64,000 nt of DNA from NCBI RefSeq assembly GCF_012641475.1, contig NZ_JABAIL010000007.1, forward strand, positions 186,001 through 250,000, read 5' to 3'. Each line of letters starts with the position of its first letter. The stretch's first letter is position 1. Positions 28,001-35,008 of the stretch are shown in pieces. Both the position numbers and the translations under genes were made by a program. This stretch comes from Flammeovirga agarivorans. Lineage in GTDB: Bacteria > Bacteroidota > Bacteroidia > Cytophagales > Flammeovirgaceae. The notes below the pieces were generated by a model. That model was not told the origin of the DNA. It searched no databases and saw nothing but the letters and a program-made list of their open reading frames with translations.

Positions 28001-28417
28001 ACTGTGAGAAAGGGTACTGGTAGGGGTGATGCTTTCAAGTGTTCTTAATGAGCTGTTATCACTTAAAAATGAGCGGTTTACATTGACTGAAGTATAATTT
28101 ACCCCATCATTGGAACTCAATATTGAAAGATCTCCGGCATTCTGATCGCCATCGACAGACCAAAAGTGTAAATTGAAATCAGTGATTTCTGTAAAATGGT
28201 AAATTAATGAAGCATCCTCTGTAGAGCTCCTGACAATTCTACTTGAATCATTATTAAAATTGAGAGGGTTGCCATGATCTATTATTAGGTGATCCGAATG
28301 TTCATGAACAAACTCCAGTGATTCAAAGTCATCAGTGAAGGTTTGTGCAAAACTAGAAATGGATACACCCACGGTAAATAGCGTAAATAGTAAAGAAGCT
28401 GTAAAATTTAATCTCAT
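25094..28417 (-). CDS. T9SS-exported parallel beta-helix protein with duplicated N-terminal module
   Basis: A 1107-residue secreted protein. Order: signal peptide (cut after SSFAQ), two homologous modules of about 130 residues (NFNND-x(2)-R and an EDA motif, ending WK-LG), a right-handed beta-helix of about residues 310-800 (starting FYLSNDGNDTNNGSIASPWAS and many NNIIIDGIEI, FIIRNSIIRN-type rungs), a BIG2 domain (about 845-925), FN3 (about 930-1020) and a T9SS type A sorting domain ending MIEGFSPIKFIKQ. Family knowledge: beta-helix proteins of this kind are often polysaccharide lyases or epimerases, e.g. chondroitinase B-, alginate- or pectate-lyase-like. I cannot place the substrate, because no catalytic triad is evident by eye. 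It stands alone, not within a PUL. Confidence 0.85.
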   Translation of the reverse strand: MRLNFTASLLFTLFTVGVSISSFAQTFTDDFESLEFVHEHSDHLIIDHGNPLNFNNDSSRIVRSSTEDASLIYHFTEITDFNLHFWSVDGDQNAGDLSILSSNDGVNYTSVNVNRSFLSDNSSLRTLESITPTSTLSHSYLKIVISGGDASWKAQLGAIQISYKELPNSINTDELTDFNQTVDHSGFILSTDSEVNFNNDNNRLVRSTVEDAHVTYAVNNLQTLNIKTYTVAGDVGNADVNVYYSEDNINFTALSIYNSLTIDLGYRAEVIYSNSGIIPSKAKYIRVQFSNGNAAWKTHLGSVAFGTSRASRAFYLSNDGNDTNNGSIASPWASLEKISATSVGVGDSILFEKGDTFYGHFIVNGSGSENSPLLVSSYGNGELPIISGVVGNENGGDYQEALLIENNDNIIIDGIEINNERIDNREGVSELDAFGIQIVNSGSKSLSNFIIRNSIIRNVYAPKAILKEEGEDAFNSLEVSGIKFYSTKNSVNGEEKNINNILVEDNYFTDIQRLGVYVKHDGGDTGVGNDSLNANYNSVFRNNEFVELGGTSILPIRTFNCLIEHNIFDRPGSSKDPRMPGRGSSVWNWRCFNTVIQYNKCLSTRGHLDSHGIHIDHENVNTFIQYNYMEDCEGGFVEILGGNLNSIYRFNVSINDGWRENPSWTNSNHTIWVNEVVPAGTHYSDQNFIYNNTVYMDSAYSTSIDIDGKATYIFNNVFYAKKGRIGGKQVKIDTHGETLYVQNNLFYGDVHNNFSNLDNSKVVADPLFYAEGARNALGYQLKKNSPAENSGVLNVGPPIPSAGTGIFAHIPAYPTEDFYGNPVDLFSGSPNIGAINNKNGQLVPSEVAPVESLQLSTDAIALNSGSQETLIATTLPAYASNHSVNWTSNNTGVVTVDDNGTITAISAGVATIIATTEDGSFTKSCTVTVNDDQPVSKPIITDVLAYIYAAKITWQEGNNATYHRIQYKQEGKAWNTIDNIQNVDPDEFWISNLLPGQNYSVRIRAMNTTYMSAWSDIVNFTMNEDSNSRITSSEQLVSEQPYLAPNPVQHRLNIKGLSEDTPIKVLDLKGNILKQSTSHQSLDVSGLQKGIYIVMIEGFSPIKFIKQ

Positions 28418-28788
28418 AGTATAATTCGTTTCTATTTTATTTAATAGATAACATTCGCTGGTTATCTTTATAGTAAATATTATTAAGTGTTGTTATTACA
28501 AATATTGAAGAAGGAAAAGGAATATTTAAGTAGTATATAGACAAAAAGTAGCCAATAATTGATAGATGTGAACTTTTTCAAAAAGTTATTGATCATATAA
28601 TCAGCTTTGTATCAATTACCCTTCTGAAAGGATAAATGAACGATGTGAATTATATTAATTTGAATTACAAATAATAATTTTTCTTTGTGACTGCTATATT
28701 TTTGATAGATAATTTTTCTAAACACATTCTTAACTAGTACTTATTATTAGCTATATTTATTCTGTGATAATTTTATAGCAAAACAGAG
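28418..28788. other. 371-base divergent promoter region
   Basis: AT-rich spacer between divergent genes. One hairpin is clear near the T9SS gene: AGATAAC (28446-28452) with GTTATCT (28461-28467), on the leader side of that gene. A further short palindrome AACTTTT-tc-AAAAGTT lies near 28570-28587. I see no gene or other structure. Confidence 0.5.
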
Positions 28789-29088
28789 ATGAGAAGAGTA
28801 CTACTTTACCTAATTTCTTTATTTACGTTTCTTACACTGACAGCCAATTGTGATATTGAAGCCAGTATCGAACCTAAACCAAAAGTGTTTATTGTTGACC
28901 AGTCTTGGAAGGCAGACTACAAAGTCTTTGTCGTAGGGCAGTCGTATCAGGCCGATATCATTGTATCTTCAAAAAGTTATGAAAGCAGTGCCGATTGGAT
29001 TCTTGTAGATCAATTGTACCAAGCCGATATTAAAATGTTTGTGACAACGAAAAGCTATGAAGCCGATTATAAAATCTATTTTAGATGA
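28789..29088 (+). CDS. DUF6150-type repeat protein
   Basis: A 99-residue protein: a hydrophobic N-terminal segment with TANC (a possible lipoprotein or signal end near residue 21-22), then about five copies of a 10-13-residue unit with the form K-hydrophobic-F-V-V-x-Q-S-Y-Q-A-D. Examples are KVFIVDQSWKADY, KVFVVGQSYQADI and KMFVTTKSYEADY. This agrees with the DUF6150 family, for which no function is known to me. Alternating beta strands would form a small solenoid or sheet. It stands 260 bases ahead of the purine transport genes and may be separate. Confidence 0.75.
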   Translation: MRRVLLYLISLFTFLTLTANCDIEASIEPKPKVFIVDQSWKADYKVFVVGQSYQADIIVSSKSYESSADWILVDQLYQADIKMFVTTKSYEADYKIYFR

Positions 29089-29220
29089 ATAGTTGTACCT
29101 GTTAAGAAATATTTAGATATATTTAACACTACCGAAAACTTCCCTTAACGTATTGAAAATCCTATTTTTTATTTAAATATTTCAATTACACATAACACTT
29201 TGCAGAATAAGTGTAAAAAA

Positions 29221-29258
29221 GGCATTGATATTCACCTATAAATAGGTTCATATTTGCA
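29221..29258 (+). promoter_or_regulatory. Putative promoter with palindromic operator
   Basis: A TTG near 29225-29227 and CATATTTG (29249-29256) resemble the -33 and -7 boxes, at a slightly long spacing. The 14-base palindrome ACCTATAAATAGGT (29234-29247) lies in the spacer, where a repressor could bind. Low certainty. Confidence 0.35.
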
Positions 29259-29267
29259 CTGAAAAAG

Positions 29268-29317
29268 CAGATGTATTGGCGATTACCATCTGTGCGTTTT
29301 AGAAGGTTTCTAAAGCG
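29268..29317 (+). promoter_or_regulatory. Two-hairpin 5' leader of purine transport genes
   Basis: CAGATG (29268-29273) pairs with CATCTG (29287-29292). Directly after, CGTTTTAGAA (29295-29304) pairs with TTCTAAAGCG (29308-29317) across a GGT loop. CGTTTT could instead pair with AAAACG (29325-29330), so two folds are possible 20-50 bases before the ATG. It does not match the purine riboswitch consensus. Confidence 0.45.
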
Positions 29318-29348
29318 AGTTTAAAAAACGTCTTAAATAATCTACACA

Positions 29349-30173
29349 ATGGTTTCTAAGAAACTTTTACTTCCTTTCCTAATGATGGTTGGCTTGTTTG
29401 CATCTACTCAAACACAAGCACAAAACTTTTCTAGTACATTTATTGAATATGCATACGGTTGGAACAATACCGATTATGTAACAGGTGCCAATCCTAAAAA
29501 TGGTGGCATGAACCTTTTCACACTAGATCATACTACTGTAACAAAATGGGGTGGTGTTTATGGCTTCGTAAACTTTATGGGAGCACCTGATGGTTTCTAC
29601 TTAACGGGTTTCAATAACGAAGATTTAGACCCAGCCGCAGCAAACTACCGTGTATACTCTGAGGTTTCTCCTTGGATCAGTTTAGGTGGTATCACGGGTA
29701 AAGATTTTTCTTTAGGTCCAATTGCAGATTTTTCAATTGATACTCAAGTAAACATGGGTAATGGATTTTTTGCAGGTCTTGCTGGTTTAGGTATGACTTT
29801 TAAAGCACCTAAAGGTGGTTTCTTAAAACTTTCTACGTATTGGAGAACTGACAACATCAGAGAAGATGCAGTTCAGTTTACAGGGGTATTTGATTTACCT
29901 ATTTGGAAGAAGGCTGGTTTCAGAATCCAAGGTTTCTTCGATTTAATTCCAAATGCAACAAACAAGTCTGAGTTTGGTCGTACAGACATGGGTACAGATT
30001 TCATTTCACAAACAAGATTTTTATTTGACGTTGGTAGAAACACAGTATTTAAAAACGATGAGAACTCTAAGTTGGAAATCGGTTGTGATATCTACATGCA
30101 CTTTAACAAAAACTTGGCTGAAAACGATGCTACAGCATTCGTTCCACAACCTTGTGTGCGATTAACATTCTAA
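29349..30173 (+). CDS. Outer-membrane nucleoside-channel-like protein (Tsx/OmpK type)
   Basis: A 274-residue outer-membrane protein with signal peptide (cut after TQAQ, near residue 25). The mature part is rich in beta strands with Tsx/OmpK-like features: FIEYAYGWNNTDYV, VYGFVNFMG, and the last strand CVRLTF with a terminal Phe. The family includes nucleoside channels. The next gene, 58 bases later, encodes a purine permease, so the pair probably moves nucleosides or bases across the two membranes. Substrate assignment is by context. Confidence 0.78.
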   Translation: MVSKKLLLPFLMMVGLFASTQTQAQNFSSTFIEYAYGWNNTDYVTGANPKNGGMNLFTLDHTTVTKWGGVYGFVNFMGAPDGFYLTGFNNEDLDPAAANYRVYSEVSPWISLGGITGKDFSLGPIADFSIDTQVNMGNGFFAGLAGLGMTFKAPKGGFLKLSTYWRTDNIREDAVQFTGVFDLPIWKKAGFRIQGFFDLIPNATNKSEFGRTDMGTDFISQTRFLFDVGRNTVFKNDENSKLEIGCDIYMHFNKNLAENDATAFVPQPCVRLTF

Positions 30174-30231
30174 TTTATAAGTTGACTACTTATATTCGCC
30201 AAATAATCATTCAGGTTTAAATAAAAGAGAA

Positions 30232-31527
30232 ATGGAATTACTGGAAAAAGTATTCAAATTAAAAGAAAATAATACCACAATTAGTAAGGAGTTTATTGGT
30301 GGTTTAACTACTTTCCTTACTATGGCATATATCATTTTTGTCAATCCTGATATCTTATCACAAGCTGGGATGGATAAAGATGCCTTATTCTCTGTTACAT
30401 TATTAGCTTCAATCGTAGGTACATTATTGGCTGCGTTTTGGGGTAAGATGCCATTTGCTATGGCACCGGGAATGGGACTTAATGCTTTCTTTACCTATAC
30501 AATCGTTTTAGGTGCAGGTGTTCCTTGGGAAACTGCCTTAGGTATTGTATTTATTTCAGGTGTTGTTTTCGTAATACTTACTTTTGTTGGTGTTAGAGAG
30601 AAAATTGCTAACGCTATACCATTGTCATTACGTATTTCAGTAACGGCAGGTATTGGATTATTTATTACGTTTATTGGTATGAAAAACATGGGTTTAATTG
30701 TGGATCACCCAGCTACATTAGTAAGCTTAGGTCCATTTACACCTACTTTAATCATATCGTTACTAGGCTTTATTTTAATCGCATATTTAGAATATAAAAA
30801 AGTAACTGGTGGTATTTTAATTGGTATCGTAGCTATTACGGTAGTAAGTACCATTTTCGGTTATGTCGAATTACCTTCTTCTATCGTAAGTACACCTCCT
30901 TCAATTGAGCCTGTATTTATGAAATTAGATATTATGGGTGCTTTGAAATTTGCTTTTATCGGACCAATCTTCTCGTTTATGTTTGTAGATTTATTTGATT
31001 CATTATCTACAATTATTGCTTGTTCAAATCAAGCAGGTTTAACGAAAGAGGATGGATCTGTACCAAGATTAGAAAAAATCTTAGAAGCAGATGCAGCAAC
31101 TACAGTAGCGGGTGCAGTTTTAGGTACTTCTACAACAACTATCTTTATTGAGTCTGCTTCAGGTATTGCATCTGGTGCAAGAACAGGTTTAGCATCGGTG
31201 TTTACAGCACTAATTATGACTGCTTGTTTATTCTTTGCACCATTAGCCGGAATCGTTCCTGCTTATGCGACAGCACCAGCATTATTAATGGTCGGTGTTT
31301 ATATGTTTATGAACATCAAGCATATCAAATTTGATAATATGTTAACAGCGGTACCTTCGTTCTTAACGATTATCATGATGCCATTAACTTACTCTATTTC
31401 AATGGGTATTACATTCGGATTTATTTCTTATGTAGTATTAATGATCTTAGGAGGAAAAGGTAAAGAATTACCAATTACAATGTATGTGATTGGAGTTCTT
31501 TCTGTGGTGAACTTAATCGCAGGGTAA
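30232..31527 (+). CDS. NCS2/AzgA-type guanine/hypoxanthine permease
   Basis: A 431-residue inner-membrane permease with about 12-14 helices and the AzgA/PbuG-type marks: EFIGGLTTFLTMAYIIFVNP, APGMGLNAFFTYT, FLFVDLFDSLST-like (FMFVDLFDSLSTII), and GTSTTTIFIESASGIASGARTGL, which form the substrate site. Family knowledge: purine-H+ symport of adenine or hypoxanthine/guanine. It follows a Tsx/OmpK-like channel gene by 58 bases and is closed by a very strong terminator. Confidence 0.94.
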   Translation: MELLEKVFKLKENNTTISKEFIGGLTTFLTMAYIIFVNPDILSQAGMDKDALFSVTLLASIVGTLLAAFWGKMPFAMAPGMGLNAFFTYTIVLGAGVPWETALGIVFISGVVFVILTFVGVREKIANAIPLSLRISVTAGIGLFITFIGMKNMGLIVDHPATLVSLGPFTPTLIISLLGFILIAYLEYKKVTGGILIGIVAITVVSTIFGYVELPSSIVSTPPSIEPVFMKLDIMGALKFAFIGPIFSFMFVDLFDSLSTIIACSNQAGLTKEDGSVPRLEKILEADAATTVAGAVLGTSTTTIFIESASGIASGARTGLASVFTALIMTACLFFAPLAGIVPAYATAPALLMVGVYMFMNIKHIKFDNMLTAVPSFLTIIMMPLTYSISMGITFGFISYVVLMILGGKGKELPITMYVIGVLSVVNLIAG

Positions 31528-31553
31528 TTCATTACAAATTCATACTATCGCCA

Positions 31554-31598
31554 AAAAGGTCCATCAATAATTCTTGTTATTGATGGACCTTTTCTTTT
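31554..31598 (+). terminator. Strong intrinsic terminator
   Basis: AAAAGGTCCATCAATAA (31554-31570) and TTATTGATGGACCTTTT (31577-31593) make a perfect 17-bp stem with a six-base loop, followed by a T-rich tail. It ends the purine transport unit. Confidence 0.93.
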
Positions 31599-31762
31599 CT
31601 ATTTATTCAAATATTCTGTAAATTAATACTGATATTCAGTTTGTTATAGGTTTTGTTACTATTTGTAACCTTATTAATTCTGCTAAAACCATTTTAATCT
31701 CATATTATTACAGAAACCAAAAATCTATATTATTCTATTTTTTTATTTAACTACTATTATTA

Positions 31763-32872
31763 ATGAAAAAGTATACCCTGCTTTTTATTGTTACTTTGTT
31801 GATTGGTATTTTCTCTTACTCATGTTCATCGACTGAAGATGATGCAACCCCTTCAAATAATACCACTACAAATACATCCAGCGATGATGATACATCTGAC
31901 GAAGATGCTACAGATGAGACTGCTGATGAAAATCAAAGTGAAAACGATTCAACGAATACTGAAGAAGAAGAAGAAACTCCAGAATTTTTAATTGCCTCCG
32001 AGTATTTTAATCAGGAATCACTAATATCTATTGAAACAGTTACTGCTACTCTTGAAGATGGCACTACTGCAGAGTGTTTTGAAATTACTTTCTCTGCTAA
32101 CCCCGTAGAAAATGATAGCCCACTTTGTCCTGAAACTTTAGAGGATGTAGGAGGTCTTGGAATATATGATGGAGACACAAATCCAGGTTTTCAAGTAATG
32201 AAAAGGGCTTTATTTGAAGCCATGGAACAGGATGGTTATGATATTGTAGATGATCAAGGAAATATTAGAATCGATGATTTCCAAAGCGGAGCATTAGAGA
32301 AAAACCTTTCTTATTGTCTTGATGCGGCTCCAGATGATGACTTAGAATTAACTTATATAATTCCTAAAACTCCAAAGCTAGCTTCATCTGTAAATACTAT
32401 AGAAACAGTAGAATTGATTGGTGTATCTATAGATGGAGTACCAATTAATGGAACACCACCTTCGGCCATTAGTGGTCCAACAAATAGAATAATGGCTAGT
32501 GCAAAAATACCATCTTTGGATAGATGTGGAGGTCATAAGGATCCTGCTGGGTATTACCATTGGCATTTTATTGCAGAAGTAATGGATCGAGTATTAGTTG
32601 CTAATAATATCACAGATATAAATTGCGGAGATTATGTCGATCAATTGCTAGGAGATGCAACAAAGTTGGTAGGTTTTGCAAAAGATGGATACCCTATTTA
32701 CGCTTATGCTGTGGAACCCGATGATTTAGATGAATGTGGAGGTAGATCAGCTATCACAACTGAGTATCCTGACGGTGTATATCATTATGTAGCAAGTACA
32801 ACCGATGCACCTAATGTTCCGGTATGTTTAAAAGGAGTGGCCGTTCGTTCAAACAATTTCAGATATGAATAA
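31763..32872 (+). CDS. YHYH-domain lipoprotein
   Basis: A 369-residue lipoprotein: lipobox FSYSCSS (lipid Cys near 21), then a long Asp/Glu/Thr/Ser linker (about residues 25-75), then a C-terminal YHYH-type domain. Features include GVPINGTPPSA, a CGGHKDPAGYYHWHF motif (His-rich, metal-binding-like) and YPIYAYAV followed by YPDGVYHYVAST. The enzymatic role of YHYH proteins is not known to me. It is probably surface exposed, and its stop overlaps the next start by 8 bases, so the partner membrane protein is made with it. Confidence 0.85.
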   Translation: MKKYTLLFIVTLLIGIFSYSCSSTEDDATPSNNTTTNTSSDDDTSDEDATDETADENQSENDSTNTEEEEETPEFLIASEYFNQESLISIETVTATLEDGTTAECFEITFSANPVENDSPLCPETLEDVGGLGIYDGDTNPGFQVMKRALFEAMEQDGYDIVDDQGNIRIDDFQSGALEKNLSYCLDAAPDDDLELTYIIPKTPKLASSVNTIETVELIGVSIDGVPINGTPPSAISGPTNRIMASAKIPSLDRCGGHKDPAGYYHWHFIAEVMDRVLVANNITDINCGDYVDQLLGDATKLVGFAKDGYPIYAYAVEPDDLDECGGRSAITTEYPDGVYHYVASTTDAPNVPVCLKGVAVRSNNFRYE

Positions 32873-33449
32873 AATAATCTTCCTAATCGTTGGGTTATGC
32901 TTAAGTTATGGAGTTAAAGCACATAATCCTCTATCAGCAAAATTCTATCTTGAAAAACAAGATTCGCAAGGGCTATTAAGTATATACCTCAGCCAAGATG
33001 GAGTAGATGCAGCTCTACTAAAAGCATACGGTGAAAAGGAGTTTGAAAATTATACCGTAGGGCAATATAAATCACTAATAGTAAGATATATAAAAGAAAA
33101 CTTTAAGTTGAATATCAATGGAAAGGAAATCATACTTTTAGATGGTGGTATTAAGTTGGGTAAGCATCAAACCGATCTAAAATTTATCACTACTGAAGTC
33201 CCCTCTAAAATTCATACTTTAAAAGTACAAATTGAAGCATTTTCTGAAAATGAGGACCACCAATCTCTCTTTGTTTATAAAATTGGTGAGTCTAATGGTA
33301 AAGCCATTTTATCTAATCGAAATGATTTTACAGACCATTTTACGAAAACAGTTGAAACTTCTGGAATGCCACAATCTGTTGCCATTACCATTGGGACAGT
33401 ATTAATTCTGTTATTTATCTTATTTACAGAAAGAAGGCGTTTAGTATAA
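32865..33449 (+). CDS. Membrane-anchored partner of the YHYH protein (DUF6702-like)
   Basis: A 194-residue type I membrane protein: signal peptide (cut near VKAH, residue 20), a soluble domain of about 130 residues (YLSQDGVDAALLKAYGEKEFENY, IVRYIKENFKLNINGKEIIL, FITTEVP), and a C-terminal helix with ERRRLV after it. The soluble part resembles DUF6702-like proteins; this is a weak match by eye. It overlaps the YHYH gene by 8 bases and both should act on the same envelope process. Confidence 0.65.
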   Translation: MNKIIFLIVGLCLSYGVKAHNPLSAKFYLEKQDSQGLLSIYLSQDGVDAALLKAYGEKEFENYTVGQYKSLIVRYIKENFKLNINGKEIILLDGGIKLGKHQTDLKFITTEVPSKIHTLKVQIEAFSENEDHQSLFVYKIGESNGKAILSNRNDFTDHFTKTVETSGMPQSVAITIGTVLILLFILFTERRRLV

Positions 33450-33459
33450 AAATATAGAG

Positions 33460-33492
33460 ATAGTCAATCAATTATGATTGACTATTTCTTTA
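33460..33492. terminator. Terminator hairpin between convergent genes
   Basis: ATAGTCAATCA (33460-33470) pairs with TGATTGACTAT (33475-33485) over an ATTA loop, then TTTCTTT. It separates the YHYH pair from the MBL gene, which runs the other way. Confidence 0.75.
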
Positions 33493-33513
33493 ACTAACAG
33501 ATTGTGATATAAC

Positions 33514-34284
33514 TTAACGATAAAAAACATTGAACTGATTTACCTTCTTTTCTTTAAAAGTGGAGTACTTTTTAATCAGATCATTCAGTTGAGAATCTAT
33601 ATTTTCTGTTACCTCACCTCCATGGAAACAGATGATTTTTTTAGGGGATAAACTCTTGATGGTTTTTACCGAATCAACTACGGTATCAAGGTCAAGATTG
33701 AACTGAGAGTTGGCAATATCTAATTTCCCATCTCTAAAAACAATTGCATCACCAGCAATAAGCGTATGACTCTTTTTATTGAAGAGTGAAATATGACCTT
33801 TGGTAGGACCAGGAGTTTCCACTACCTTCCAAGTATTTAATAATTCATCTTGATTTTTTACAGTATGATTCACTTTGAACCTTCTAACGTTTTGAAGCGA
33901 ATAGATAAATTTTCTTCCCCAAGGCTTATAAGCATCAGGTAAATGATCAAACGAAGAAATTGCCTGTTCTAATCTCTCTGAAATTACTTTACCTTCTAAT
34001 GAAGCTTTTTCCTTTCTAGATGAAATGATCTGAATTGAACGGTTTGATTCTTTAATTGCTTTTACGCAACCAATATGGTCAATGTCATCATGTGTAATAA
34101 TAATGCCTTGTAGGTGTTGATATGATAGTCCATGTTTTTGAAGCTCTATTTCTAATTGGGCATAAGACTCATTATAACCAGTGTCTACAAGATAGTTACC
34201 TAGAGGACTCTTAATTAAAGTTGGGTATAATTCGGATTCCTCTCCGTCGATGATAGTTGAGATGTGTAATATATTAGAAGTCAT
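33514..34284 (-). CDS. Metallo-beta-lactamase-fold hydrolase
   Basis: A 256-residue MBL-fold protein. Metal-site marks: ITHDDIDHIG (about residues 61-70), ETPGPTKGHIS and GDAIVFRDGKLD (third ligand Asp), and the last His in FHGG. The second motif has Pro in place of the usual His in TPGHTPGH, but the following GH is kept. Family members include lactonases and glyoxalase II-like enzymes; the substrate is not evident. It is divergent from a TetR gene 150 bases away and may be in its regulon. Confidence 0.88.
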   Translation of the reverse strand: MTSNILHISTIIDGEESELYPTLIKSPLGNYLVDTGYNESYAQLEIELQKHGLSYQHLQGIIITHDDIDHIGCVKAIKESNRSIQIISSRKEKASLEGKVISERLEQAISSFDHLPDAYKPWGRKFIYSLQNVRRFKVNHTVKNQDELLNTWKVVETPGPTKGHISLFNKKSHTLIAGDAIVFRDGKLDIANSQFNLDLDTVVDSVKTIKSLSPKKIICFHGGEVTENIDSQLNDLIKKYSTFKEKKVNQFNVFYR

Positions 34285-34374
34285 GAGTTTATAGTAGAAG
34301 TATATTGTTTTCCTAAGTTATAATATTTTTCGGATCAAATTGTTTTCATTCACTATTGTTAAAATTTCTTTACA

Positions 34375-34431
34375 AAGTTACTTAAAATAAAAAATGATAC
34401 TAAATTAGTAACATATTACTGAATAAGTAAC
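34375..34431 (+). promoter_or_regulatory. Candidate TetR operator cluster
   Basis: The region just before the TetR start has AAGTTACTT (34375-34383, a 9-base palindrome), AGTAA-CATA-TTACT (34407-34420, an inverted repeat) and AGTAAC (34426-34431). Repeated AGTAAC/GTTACT half-sites so close to the start and to the divergent MBL gene fit autoregulation. Confidence 0.5.
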
Positions 34432-34434
34432 ATT

Positions 34435-35004
34435 ATGAAGGCAAAAGATAAGATCATTCAGGCAGCAAAAAACCTCTTTTTTGACAGAGGAATCATAAAG
34501 GTGAGTATCACAGAAATAATTTCTGATGCTAATGTTTCTAAGATGACTTTTTATAGAAACTTCAAAAATAAAGATGAACTTATTCTTGAGATAGTCACTG
34601 GAATTTCAAACCAAGGAATTCAGGACTTTAAGGAAGTGATAAAAAAGGAAATCACTTTTCAAGAAAAATTAATAGAGGTGATCAATTTCAAGATTGAGTA
34701 TAGCAAGCATCTATCCCTCACTTTTTTACAGGACTTGTACAGTTATTTTTCACAAAAAGATACAGAAGTCCTCACAGCATTAGAGCGTATAAAAAGTGAA
34801 AGTAATGCTTTGTTTGTTCAGGAAATACTTTTGGCTAAATCTAAAGGAGAAATTTCAGAAGATATATCAGTTGAATTTATTATGTATATGATGAATAAAC
34901 TCCAAGAGATGATGAACGATGACCACCTTCTTCATATGTTCTCATCATCAGAAGAAATGACAAGGTCGATTACTAAGTTTTTTTTCTTTGGTATCAGTAA
35001 ATAA
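34435..35004 (+). CDS. TetR family transcriptional regulator
   Basis: A 189-residue TetR regulator. Its N-terminal HTH is clear: MKAKDKIIQAAKNLFFDRGIIKVSITEIISDANVSKMTFYRNFKNKDELI (residues 1-50). The C-terminal ligand domain is helical with no recognisable sub-family. It precedes a beta barrel, ABC transporter and LolA-like gene, and its own upstream region carries inverted AGTAAC sites. It is therefore the likely local repressor of the transport operon, with possible control of the divergent MBL gene. Confidence 0.93.
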   Translation: MKAKDKIIQAAKNLFFDRGIIKVSITEIISDANVSKMTFYRNFKNKDELILEIVTGISNQGIQDFKEVIKKEITFQEKLIEVINFKIEYSKHLSLTFLQDLYSYFSQKDTEVLTALERIKSESNALFVQEILLAKSKGEISEDISVEFIMYMMNKLQEMMNDDHLLHMFSSSEEMTRSITKFFFFGISK

Positions 35005-35008
35005 TGTG

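Noticed and set aside
25094-28417. A polysaccharide utilisation locus around the T9SS beta-helix protein
   Set aside because: No SusC/SusD pair, sulfatase or glycoside hydrolase lies on either side.
29089-29348. A purine riboswitch upstream of the Tsx-like/permease genes
   Set aside because: The conserved purine-riboswitch core sequences are absent; only unassigned hairpins are seen.
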